Shown in pieces: positions 1 through 6,894 of a DNA stretch of 6,974 nucleotides. Under the pieces are notes generated by a model. It was not told the origin of the DNA. It made no database searches and saw nothing but the letters and a program-made list of their open reading frames with translations. The translations under genes were made by a program, and so were the position numbers. Each line of letters opens with the position of its first letter. Position 1 is the stretch's first letter. Origin of the DNA: an uncultured Collinsella sp. (lineage in GTDB: Bacteria; Actinomycetota; Coriobacteriia; Coriobacteriales; Coriobacteriaceae); assembly GCA_900549025.1 (NCBI GenBank), contig URMZ01000047.1:1-6974 (forward strand), read 5' to 3'.

Positions 1-2346
1 GCTGATTCCGCCCGCTTTGTATTTGTAATATGCTGCGCATCCGATCATGGCTGCGTTATCGGTACAGGCAGACAAGGGCGGCACCGTTACGCGAATCCCC
101 TGACGTCCAAGCTTCTTGATCATCATCTCGCGCAGATGCGGGTTGGCCGAGACGCCGCCACCGATGCAGTATTCCTTGCATCCGGTAGCGTGCAATGCGT
201 TTTTGGCCTTCTTGTACTGCACGTCAAAGACAGCTGCCTCAAACGAAGCTGCCAGATCGGGCAGGTGAATCGTGCGCCCGGCCTTGGTCTCCTGCTCGAT
301 GTAGAGCGTCACAGCCGTTTTAAGGCCCGAAAGCGAGAAACGATAGTCTCCCCTGCTGTTGAGCGCACGGGGGAAATCAATCGCGCGGGGATTGCCTGTC
401 TCGGCCAGCTTGGAAATGATGGGGCCACCGGGATAGCCCAGGCCCAACGCCTTGGCCACCTTGTCGAAGGCCTCGCCCACGGCGTCGTCGAGCGTCTCAC
501 CGAGCACCTCGTAGTCGCCCCACGCCTTCACGTGCACGAGCATGGTGTGCCCACCCGAGACAAGCGTGAAGATAAACGGCGGTTTGAGGTCGGGTTGCGC
601 CAGCAGGTTGGCAAACAGGTGCCCCTCCAGATGGTTGACGCATACGAGCGGCTTACCGGCAGCGTAGGCAAAGCCTTTGGCAAAGGCAACGCCCACCACG
701 AGGGCGCCCACCAGGCCCGGACCCTGTGTCACGCCCACGGCGGCAAGCTCGCTGGGGGCAATGGCTCCACCCTCAAGACCAAGCGATGCTGCGGCATCCT
801 CGAGCGCCGCATCCACGACACTCACAATCACCTCAACGTGTTTGCGCGAGGCGATCTCGGGCACCACGCCGCCAAAGCGGGCATGAAAATCAATCTGTGT
901 CGACACCTGGTTGGCCAGCATATTGCCATCCGCATCGATAATCGCCACGGCCGTCTCGTCGCAGGAACTCTCGATAGCGAGCACTAGGCGGCGGCGCTCA
1001 ATTTCGGCACGCTCCCCCTCGGAGCGCCCAGGCGCAGGCAGCGGCCATACGCGCTGCTCTGCCGCCGTCGGCTCGGGCGAAGCATTGTCGACCGGAAGCA
1101 CCAGGGGCAGCGGCGCCGTCATGACGATGGCATCCTTGCCGACACCGTAGTAGCCGCGGCGACGGCCAGCCTCGGTAAAGCCCAGAGCGTTATAAAGCGC
1201 GATCGCCCCCTCGTTACCGTCCTCGACCTCGAGCGAAGCCGTGGTGCAGCCGAGCATCTGGGCATCATAGCTCACGTGCGACAGCAGCTTGCGGGCAATG
1301 CCCTCGCGGCGATGTGCCGGGTCGACGGCGACATCCAGAATCTGCACATCACCGTCCACGACCATACCGCCGGCAAGGCCCAGCAGCTTGCCGTCGTCGT
1401 GCGCCACCCACCAGCTACGCGGAGCGGCAACGTCCTCGCCCAGCTCGGACAAGAACATGCCCGGCGTCCACGCCTCGTGTCCGGCGCCTTCAAAGCAGGC
1501 GGTCTCCAGTGCGCTCGCGCCCTCGGCATCCGCCGCGCCCATGGGGCGGAATTGCAGATGACGCCCAGCGAGCTCGTCGGCAACACCTGTCACCTCACTC
1601 TGCGCGCTCTCGGCAAGGCCCAGGCGCTTGCGCTCGTTTTCCTCGGCGTCCGAAAGGCGCGTGTAGATCGGCAGGACGCGAGCCGGATCGCCGTCACCCG
1701 CAGCGTGCGCGAGCAGCAAGCCCTCGCCCGAAGGCCACCACAGGTCGCGCTCCACGCAGCGGGCGGTCTCGTCCTCACCTAGCAGCTTGCCATAGCGCAC
1801 GAGACCGTCACCGGTCAGCTGAACCTGGTCCCAGTCCGCTGCTTGGCGCCACTCATCGAGCGCCACGGCGGCCTTGACCACGTGTTCGCGCTCAAATTGA
1901 CGCTCGGGACCCTCATCGACCAGCATATACAGCGCCGGATATACCTCACCGCGCATAGCATCGGCCAAGACACCAAGCTTGCCGCGCACGCCAGCCTTCC
2001 ACGCCGTCCAAGCGCAAGCGTCGAGCGTCGACACGCCCAGCAGCGGAACATTGGCACCGCGCGCGAGGCCCTTGGCAGTGGAGATGCCGATGCGCACACC
2101 CGTAAACGACCCCGGGCCGCGGCCGACCACGTAGTAACCAACATCGCTGCGATCCAGACCGGCTTGAGCCAGCACGCCATCAACGGTATTCACGAGCTCA
2201 ACGTTGGCGTGACGGCGACACATGTGGTCGCCACTCACGAGCTTCGTCTCGCCCGTCTGCCCATCAATCCAGCTTGCCGCGCAGGCAAGCATGTCGGTCG
2301 AAGTATCGAGCGCCACCACCAGCGCGTTGTCGTTATGCAAGCTCAT
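1..2346 (-). CDS. TsaB-RimI-TsaD three-domain fusion (t6A tRNA modification plus N-terminal acetyltransferase), 3' end cut by window edge
   Basis: The frame is open without a stop for 782 codons from ATG 2344-2346 to the left edge. The TsaB domain is about residues 1-242, with an ASKHA-fold start (LVVALDTST, 9-17) and GPGSFTGVR at 77-85. A GNAT domain of the RimI type lies at about 263-412. It has WTPGMFLSEL, the acetyl-CoA loop RREGIA (346-351), and E373 and Y385 at the 12-residue spacing of the RimI catalytic Glu/Tyr pair. A Pro/Ala-rich linker follows, and TsaD begins near 454. TsaD shows AIESSCDET, the metal ligands H572 and H576 in HLEGH, SGGHT (597-601), GGGVSAN (729-735) and the third ligand D763 in CTDNAAM. 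By comparison with E. coli TsaD only about 20-25 residues are missing. TsaD transfers threonylcarbamoyl to A37 of ANN-decoding tRNAs, TsaB is its dimer partner, and RimI acetylates ribosomal protein S18; all act in the cytoplasm. The start overlaps the tsaE end by 14 bp, with a weak AAGG 9 bp upstream. Domain calls are firm; coupled function is inferred. Confidence 0.95.
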   Translation of the reverse strand, partial: MSLHNDNALVVALDTSTDMLACAASWIDGQTGETKLVSGDHMCRRHANVELVNTVDGVLAQAGLDRSDVGYYVVGRGPGSFTGVRIGISTAKGLARGANVPLLGVSTLDACAWTAWKAGVRGKLGVLADAMRGEVYPALYMLVDEGPERQFEREHVVKAAVALDEWRQAADWDQVQLTGDGLVRYGKLLGEDETARCVERDLWWPSGEGLLLAHAAGDGDPARVLPIYTRLSDAEENERKRLGLAESAQSEVTGVADELAGRHLQFRPMGAADAEGASALETACFEGAGHEAWTPGMFLSELGEDVAAPRSWWVAHDDGKLLGLAGGMVVDGDVQILDVAVDPAHRREGIARKLLSHVSYDAQMLGCTTASLEVEDGNEGAIALYNALGFTEAGRRRGYYGVGKDAIVMTAPLPLVLPVDNASPEPTAAEQRVWPLPAPGRSEGERAEIERRRLVLAIESSCDETAVAIIDADGNMLANQVSTQIDFHARFGGVVPEIASRKHVEVIVSVVDAALEDAAASLGLEGGAIAPSELAAVGVTQGPGLVGALVVGVAFAKGFAYAAGKPLVCVNHLEGHLFANLLAQPDLKPPFIFTLVSGGHTMLVHVKAWGDYEVLGETLDDAVGEAFDKVAKALGLGYPGGPIISKLAETGNPRAIDFPRALNSRGDYRFSLSGLKTAVTLYIEQETKAGRTIHLPDLAASFEAAVFDVQYKKAKNALHATGCKEYCIGGGVSANPHLREMMIKKLGRQGIRVTVPPLSACTDNAAMIGCAAYYKYKAGGIS

Positions 2347-2839
2347 CTTGTACAGCCTTATCAATCAAATGGGAAAGCTCCATTGCGCGGTCACCGTGCG
2401 CCTCGAGCGTTATCGTTCGCACATCGCTGTCGCCCTCATCACGCTTGAGCGTCACCGAAAGATACTCATCCGTCAGCTCGTCTTGGAATTGTTCGCCCCA
2501 TTCCAGCAGGCAAGCACCCTCATAGCCCAGCACATCGAAAATGCCCGTATCCTCGAGCTCGTAGGCATGCTCCAGGCGGTATAGATCAAAGTGAAACAGC
2601 GGAATACGGCCTTGATCGTGAACGGCCATGAGCGCAAACGTAGGGCTCGTAACCATATGCCCATCGCCCAGCCCGCGCGAGACGCCCTTGGTAAAGTGAG
2701 TTTTGCCCACTCCCAGGCCACCGGTCAGGATGAGCACATCGCCGTCCTCAAGGCACGGTGCAATTAGCTCGCCAAAGTACTCCGTATCGGCAGCGCAAGT
2801 CGTTTTGTAAGTACCTACCCCCAGGCGCTCCAGGGACAT
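2333..2839 (-). CDS. tsaE: TsaE, ATPase of the t6A tRNA-modification complex
   Basis: This 168-residue P-loop ATPase drives turnover of the TsaB-TsaD complex that makes N6-threonylcarbamoyladenosine at tRNA position 37. The Walker A loop GGLGVGKT is at residues 40-47. The family signatures TSPTF (64-68), HFDLYRL (83-89) and EWGE (113-116) follow in the usual order. The length is slightly above the roughly 150 residues typical of the family, owing to a short N-terminal lead and a C-terminal tail. The start is well supported: AAGGAG (2845-2850) sits 5 bp before the ATG and directly after the stop codon of the upstream glycosylase gene, 12 bp away. The 3' end overlaps the start of the TsaB-RimI-TsaD gene by 14 bp, so the two are probably translationally coupled. 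All three subunits of the TsaBDE complex are therefore encoded in two adjacent cistrons. Confidence 0.96.
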   Translation of the reverse strand: MSLERLGVGTYKTTCAADTEYFGELIAPCLEDGDVLILTGGLGVGKTHFTKGVSRGLGDGHMVTSPTFALMAVHDQGRIPLFHFDLYRLEHAYELEDTGIFDVLGYEGACLLEWGEQFQDELTDEYLSVTLKRDEGDSDVRTITLEAHGDRAMELSHLIDKAVQDELA

Positions 2840-2851
2840 ATATGCTCCTTA

Positions 2852-3472
2852 TTATTCCGAGGCGTCCTCTGGTGCGGGATGTCGCTCCAGATAATCGCCC
2901 AGCATCTTAAAGTCTTCCTCCAGCAGCTCCTGCCACGCCGGATTGCGTAGCGCTGCTGCCGGATGGAAAGTGGGCATTACTACAAAATGCCCCATCTGGT
3001 GGAACCTGCCGCGCAGCTTAGTAATGCCAATCTCGGTCTTAAGCACAAAGTGCGTCGCGGGGTTGCCGAGCGTCACGATAATATCGGGCCAGATGCTTCG
3101 AATCTGCTCACGCAAAAACGGCGAGCAAGCCAGCACTTCCTCGGGACGTGGATTGCGGTTTCCCGGCGGGCGGCACTTAAGCACGTTGGCAATGTAGACG
3201 TCTTCGCGTTTGAGCCCCGCCAGCGACAAAATGCCGTTGAGGTCCTCGCCTGCCGCCCCCACAAAGGGCTCGCCCTGCAAATCCTCATTGCGGCCCGGCG
3301 CCTCGCCAATAAACATCACACGAGCGCGGGGGTTTCCCACGCCAAACACGATATTGTGACGCGACTGGTAGAGCTGGCAGAGGTGACAATCGCCCAGAAC
3401 GGCCTCAATTTCCTCGAGTGCGACCTCACGTGGTGCCTGATGGGTATGGCCGGGGATGTGCATGACGCCCAT
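2852..3472 (-). CDS. Family 4 (UDGa-type) iron-sulfur uracil-DNA glycosylase
   Basis: The 206-residue protein matches the family 4 uracil-DNA glycosylases, which cut uracil out of DNA at the first step of base-excision repair. Four cysteines are placed as expected for the 4Fe-4S cluster: C29 and C32 in CHLC, then C100 in NVLKCRPPGNRNP and C116. Motif 1 is GEAPG (56-60) followed by GEPFVG (67-72), and motif 2 is the HPAAAL stretch starting at H170. TLGNPATHFVLK (134-145) and ITKLRG (150-155) also fit. The KRRIH loop of the UDGX branch is absent, which favours a standard family 4 enzyme. The length is close to that of the Thermotoga enzyme. The ATG at 3470-3472 is chosen because TAGGAG, overlapping the alr stop codon, lies 5 bp upstream; the alternative Met4 would be too far away. 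It sits 8 bp after alr and 12 bp before tsaE, so it is an operon member, though not functionally linked to either neighbour. Confidence 0.93.
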   Translation of the reverse strand: MGVMHIPGHTHQAPREVALEEIEAVLGDCHLCQLYQSRHNIVFGVGNPRARVMFIGEAPGRNEDLQGEPFVGAAGEDLNGILSLAGLKREDVYIANVLKCRPPGNRNPRPEEVLACSPFLREQIRSIWPDIIVTLGNPATHFVLKTEIGITKLRGRFHQMGHFVVMPTFHPAAALRNPAWQELLEEDFKMLGDYLERHPAPEDASE

Positions 3473-3480
3473 GGCGACTC

Positions 3481-4626
3481 CTACACGTAGACCTTGTCGA
3501 GGCGCATGCCAAAGCCGCAGGCGACCTCGTAGTTAATCGTTCCGCGCAGTCGGGCCATCTCGTCCATAGTGATCTCGGCATCGCCATCGCGGCCGACAAT
3601 AATCATCTCGTCACCATACTCGGCCTCGGGAATCTCGTGTGCCGGGTTGGACTGAATGGCGACCATAAACTGGTCCATGCAGATATTGCCAACCTGATGC
3701 ACGCGCTCGCCGCGATACAGCACATCCATACGATTGGAAAGCGTACGCGATAGGCCGTCGGCATAACCGATCGGCAGCGTGCAGATCTGAACGCGCGTGC
3801 GCGGTACGCGGTAGGTAAAACCGTAGCCCACGCCCTCACCCATCGCAGGGTGTGCCACGCGCGTCACGCGCGCATGGACGCTCATAACGGGATCAAGCTG
3901 CATCACGCGGCCACTCAGCTCGCACGGCTGCATGCCATACAAGCCAACGCCGGCGCGAATCATATCAAAATGCATCGAGGGGTCGAGCATCGAGGACGGC
4001 GTGTTGGCGCAGTGCACGATACCGCACTCAAAACCCGCATCCTTAATGGCTTGAACGGCCTCGGTAAAGCGCTGACACTGCAGCTTGTAGTCCCAGCCCG
4101 AAGGTTCATCGGCCGTGGCGAAGTGCGTAAATACGCCGTCGCACTGAATACCGCGATGGAAATTAATACCGCGGACAAAGTCGAGCACCTGTGTGTAGTG
4201 TACGCCGATACGATTCATACCTGTCTCGATGGCGAGATGATACTTGCCCACCTTGCCCGCCGCGACGGCACATTCGCCATACGCAAGAGCAAAGTCAGAC
4301 GTATAGACCGAGGGCATGATATCAAACTCGAGCAACGTCGGAATGGCCTCGATAGGCGGCTCGCTTAGGATGAGGATGGGTTTCGTAATCCCGCCCTGTC
4401 GGAGCTCAACGCCCTCGTTAACCGTCGCCACGGCAAACATGTCGGCACCGGCCGAATACATGATCTTGGCGCACTCAACAGCTCCATGACCATAAGCATC
4501 GGCCTTGACCACGCAGCACAGGCGCTGACGTGGATTCAACAAGTTCTTATAGGCCCTCGTGTTGCGACGGAGCGCCCCGCGGTCGATCTCGACCCAGGAC
4601 CAGCGCGTCAAATCGGCTTTATTCAT
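3481..4626 (-). CDS. alr: Alanine racemase (PLP-dependent)
   Basis: The 381-residue enzyme interconverts L- and D-alanine in the cytoplasm, supplying D-alanine for peptidoglycan precursors. The N-terminal barrel carries the PLP lysine K41 in VVKADAYGHG, and R139 in ETGMNRIG, the arginine that contacts the pyridine ring region of the cofactor. The C-terminal domain has the second catalytic base Y268 in GVGYGFTY, IGYADG, and the ICMDQ motif. THFATADE (167-174) and RAGVGLYG (224-231) are also family hallmarks. Length is normal. The position usually held by a carbamylated lysine, seven residues before the arginine, is alanine (A132). The ATG lies 2 bp after the nnrDE stop; no strong Shine-Dalgarno is seen there (only GGAT-like purines), so translation probably depends on coupling to nnrDE. 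The WVEID segment right after the start supports this start. The alr-nnr neighbourhood is common in Actinobacteria. Confidence 0.96.
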   Translation of the reverse strand: MNKADLTRWSWVEIDRGALRRNTRAYKNLLNPRQRLCCVVKADAYGHGAVECAKIMYSAGADMFAVATVNEGVELRQGGITKPILILSEPPIEAIPTLLEFDIMPSVYTSDFALAYGECAVAAGKVGKYHLAIETGMNRIGVHYTQVLDFVRGINFHRGIQCDGVFTHFATADEPSGWDYKLQCQRFTEAVQAIKDAGFECGIVHCANTPSSMLDPSMHFDMIRAGVGLYGMQPCELSGRVMQLDPVMSVHARVTRVAHPAMGEGVGYGFTYRVPRTRVQICTLPIGYADGLSRTLSNRMDVLYRGERVHQVGNICMDQFMVAIQSNPAHEIPEAEYGDEMIIVGRDGDAEITMDEMARLRGTINYEVACGFGMRLDKVYV

Positions 4627-4628
4627 GA

Positions 4629-6245
4629 TTAGTCATCCGACCCTTCGTCCATGATTCCCAGATCTTCGAGCGCATCCTTTGCTGCCAGCTCCATGGCAGG
4701 ACCAATCAAGTCGATAAGATCGGTCGCGATAACGCTCTTCTCACCATACTCCGTCGCCGCGGCAAAACCGGCGTAGCTGTGAAGTGCGACGGCGTACGAA
4801 TACAGCAACTCCCAACGATCCATCTCGTCGCGCATGGTGGCAAGCGTGCCGGCCAAAATACCCGCGAGAACATCACCCGAACCGGCAGTTGCCAGAGAAG
4901 CCGGACCCGAAAGTGGCAGCAGCACACGCTCAACGCCACAGATAGCCGTCGTCGGCCCCTTGGCAATGACCACCAGATTGTCGGAGCCTGCAGCCCAGAC
5001 AACCTTCTGCGCGGCTGCAATCGCGGTACCAAGGTCGTTCACCTCGTCACCGGCAACCAGACGCGAAAGCTCACGATAGTGCGGCGTCATAACCAACGGC
5101 TGCTCGCGACGATACATCTCGGGGTTACTATCAATACCGTCAATGGCAATCTTAGCAAGGCAGTTGAGTGCATCGGCATCCAAAATAAGCGGTACATCAA
5201 GCTCGAGCAAGCCCGAAACCACCTGCATAGCGCCGGCAGACGTCGTCATACCGGGACCGCACAGTACGCAGCTGTACTTCTTTGCAATCTCGCACACCGT
5301 CATGCGCGCAGCGGCGCCAAAGGAGCCGCGGGAATCAGACGGAATAGCAAAGACGGGAATCGAAGGAAGTGCCATGCGAATAAGATTAGCGCAGGCGTCA
5401 GGAGCCGCGACTGCCACGTAACCAGCACCCGCGCGAGCTGCAGACTTGGCCGCCATAATGGCAGCACCAGGATATTGCGCAGATCCGGCGACAATAAGCA
5501 CAGAGCCACGGGAATACTTATCGATATTCGTGGGAAGTGGAGCAAAGAAATCAACTAAGTCACCGGGCTCGACAATCTCGGCGGCGTGGTCGACATCATC
5601 GATGACCTCGTCAAGACGGTCGTAAAGATTGCCGCAGATCAAATCGCCAGCATACTCAGGGCCATCGGCGCTATACAAACCAATCTTGGGCGCAATCATC
5701 GTCACCGTATGTTCGGCACGAATGCAGTCGTCATCAACAACGCCCGTCTCGGCATTCAGGCCCGAGGGGACATCAATGGATACGACACAATCGGCGCATT
5801 CATTGACCGTAGGAATCCAGATGGAGAACGGCGCACGCAGATTCCCGTGAAAACCGGTACCAAAAATGGCATCGACAACAACATCGGCCTTATCGATCAA
5901 AACCTCGAGTTCGTCACGCGAAGGGCCGACGCAAACGTGCACATCGCGGCCGGCAGTACGACGAGCAACATGACGTGCCAGAGCAGCAGGAATCTCATCC
6001 GGTTCAACCGGAGAAACGATATCCACGTCCACACCCTTATGGCTCAGGATATCGGCGGCAACCCAACCGTCGCCGCCATTATTACCAAAACCGACCAGAA
6101 AGAGAACCCGATCGGGATTGAGCTTCAAGACCTCGTTGGCGGCAAACTCACCCGCTAGCTCCATAAGCTCGGCCTTCGAAGTCCCTTCGCGTTCGATGAT
6201 ATCCTCGAGACGAACGACTTCTTCGGTACTCAAAACCGGTTTCAT
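4629..6245 (-). CDS. nnrDE: Bifunctional NAD(P)HX epimerase / ADP-dependent NAD(P)HX dehydratase
   Basis: This 538-residue fusion repairs hydrated NADH and NADPH. The N-terminal YjeF_N-type epimerase interconverts the R and S hydrates, and the C-terminal ribokinase-like domain dehydrates the S form using ADP or ATP. The epimerase half (about 1-215) shows GFGNNGGDGWVAA at 52-64, DAIFGTGF at 125-132 and IDVPSGLNAETG at 157-168. The dehydratase half (about 225-525) has GSVLIVAGS (247-255), a DADALN segment, MTPHYREL (386-393), KGPTTAI, and TAGSGDVLAG at 453-462 with the key aspartate D458. The usual dehydratase signature TPHPGE reads TPHYRE here. The length is typical of the fused bacterial form. 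The start follows the acpS stop codon with no gap, and AGGAG (6251-6255) lies inside the acpS end, 5 bp before the ATG, so coupled translation is expected. The last about 20 residues are acidic. Confidence 0.95.
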   Translation of the reverse strand: MKPVLSTEEVVRLEDIIEREGTSKAELMELAGEFAANEVLKLNPDRVLFLVGFGNNGGDGWVAADILSHKGVDVDIVSPVEPDEIPAALARHVARRTAGRDVHVCVGPSRDELEVLIDKADVVVDAIFGTGFHGNLRAPFSIWIPTVNECADCVVSIDVPSGLNAETGVVDDDCIRAEHTVTMIAPKIGLYSADGPEYAGDLICGNLYDRLDEVIDDVDHAAEIVEPGDLVDFFAPLPTNIDKYSRGSVLIVAGSAQYPGAAIMAAKSAARAGAGYVAVAAPDACANLIRMALPSIPVFAIPSDSRGSFGAAARMTVCEIAKKYSCVLCGPGMTTSAGAMQVVSGLLELDVPLILDADALNCLAKIAIDGIDSNPEMYRREQPLVMTPHYRELSRLVAGDEVNDLGTAIAAAQKVVWAAGSDNLVVIAKGPTTAICGVERVLLPLSGPASLATAGSGDVLAGILAGTLATMRDEMDRWELLYSYAVALHSYAGFAAATEYGEKSVIATDLIDLIGPAMELAAKDALEDLGIMDEGSDD

Positions 6246-6785
6246 CTATGCTCCTAGCGTATCTTGCGAAGCATCGCCCAGGTGCTCCGTCAATGCTGAA
6301 TTCTGCAGCTGCTCAAGCTCATCTAAAACAGAGCGAGCCTCTTTAAATGTCTGCGCAACGCGTTTCTTAGTGCTCACCTTTTCATCTTTTGGCTTAGGCC
6401 GAGCATCTTCGGTAATCGCGATGGCATTCGCAACGGCTAAGTCTCCTGTAAGCGTAATGGAAAGAGCGACCTCAACAACACCCAGCTCATGAGCGATCTC
6501 GAGTGCACGGCCCGAAAGCAGCGCCTTCGGTTTGCCGAGTTTATCACGCGTTACCGAAACATCCTTGCGACCCACGCCTTGACTAAAACCCGTGCCGAGA
6601 GCTTTAAGCACCGCCTCGCGCGAAGCAAAGCGGCTCGCATAGTGAGCAGCGGGACGCGATGATGCATCGCAATACGCACGCTCTTCTTCGGTAAACACAC
6701 GCCGAGCAAACGACGGCGTCTTTTCAAGAATTGATTTCATACGGGAAATCTCGACGATATCAACGCCGATACCAGCTTCAGCCAT
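6246..6785 (-). CDS. acpS: Holo-[acyl-carrier-protein] synthase with C-terminal extension
   Basis: AcpS moves the 4'-phosphopantetheine arm of coenzyme A onto apo acyl carrier protein, switching on fatty-acid synthesis. Numbered from the start chosen here (179 residues), the Mg-binding D9 lies in GIGVDIVEI, and E57 and K61 lie in FASREAVLKALGTG (53-66), the family signature. GRKDVSV and LGKPKALLSG fit the middle of the fold. The frame is also open to an ATG at 6795-6797, but GGAGGT (6789-6794) lies 5 bp before the ATG at 6783-6785, so the later start is preferred. The family is usually about 120-130 residues. This protein adds about 53 residues (127-179) that are charged and Lys-rich, then probably helical. 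The common SISH segment reads SITL (109-112), losing its histidine. It is the first gene of the operon and directly abuts nnrDE. The family assignment is firm; the role of the tail is unknown. Confidence 0.93.
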   Translation of the reverse strand: MAEAGIGVDIVEISRMKSILEKTPSFARRVFTEEERAYCDASSRPAAHYASRFASREAVLKALGTGFSQGVGRKDVSVTRDKLGKPKALLSGRALEIAHELGVVEVALSITLTGDLAVANAIAITEDARPKPKDEKVSTKKRVAQTFKEARSVLDELEQLQNSALTEHLGDASQDTLGA

Positions 6786-6788
6786 GTT

Positions 6789-6794
6789 CACCTC
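6789..6794 (-). promoter_or_regulatory. Strong Shine-Dalgarno deciding the acpS start
   Basis: On the minus strand GGAGGT is followed by GAAC and ATG at 6783-6785, close to ideal spacing. The same bases would be codons 2-3 of the longer frame starting at 6797. That upstream ATG has no purine-rich site of its own, so the shorter protein is the better model. Confidence 0.8.
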
Positions 6795-6814
6795 CATATC
6801 GCACAGACTAAGTT

Positions 6815-6844
6815 ATTGTAGCCCGTTCACAGAAGATGCGACAA
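6815..6844 (-). promoter_or_regulatory. Probable sigma-70-type promoter of the operon (proximal)
   Basis: On the minus strand TACAAT (6815-6820) matches the -10 consensus at 5 of 6 bases. TTGTCG (6839-6844) matches the -35 at 4 of 6, with an 18-bp spacer. Transcription would begin near 6808, giving a leader of about 20-25 nt ending in the strong acpS ribosome site. It lies downstream of a terminator, as expected for an operon promoter. Prediction by eye only. Confidence 0.55.
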
Positions 6845-6850
6845 ACGAGG

Positions 6851-6880
6851 GTTATAAAACACAGCTACTATGTGAGACAA
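6851..6880 (-). promoter_or_regulatory. Possible second, distal promoter
   Basis: On the minus strand TATAAC (6851-6856) and TTGTCT (6875-6880) are spaced by 18 bp, 36 bp upstream of the proximal promoter. It could be a tandem promoter or a chance match in this AT-richer spacer. Confidence 0.35.
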
Positions 6881-6894
6881 AAGCCCGTAAACGC

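Noticed and set aside
136..987. 283-codon plus-strand open frame
   Set aside because: It lies exactly opposite the TsaD coding frame, whose motifs are intact. Its product is His/Arg/Gly-rich and unlike any known family, as expected for an antisense shadow in GC-rich DNA.
1276..2448. Several plus-strand open frames of 90-201 codons
   Set aside because: All are antisense to the TsaB-RimI coding region or the end of tsaE, overlap one another, lack ribosome sites of note and show no domain motifs.
4779..6158. Plus-strand frames of 259 and 190 codons opposite nnrDE
   Set aside because: The minus-strand NnrDE protein accounts for this region with clear motifs; the plus-strand products resemble no family.
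6246..6797. Longer acpS model starting at 6797
   Set aside because: The extra four codons contain the strong Shine-Dalgarno for the ATG at 6785, and the upstream ATG has no site of its own.
6786..6814. Riboswitch or attenuator in the acpS leader
   Set aside because: The predicted leader from the proximal promoter is only about 20-25 nt, too short for a known riboswitch, and no hairpin was seen.
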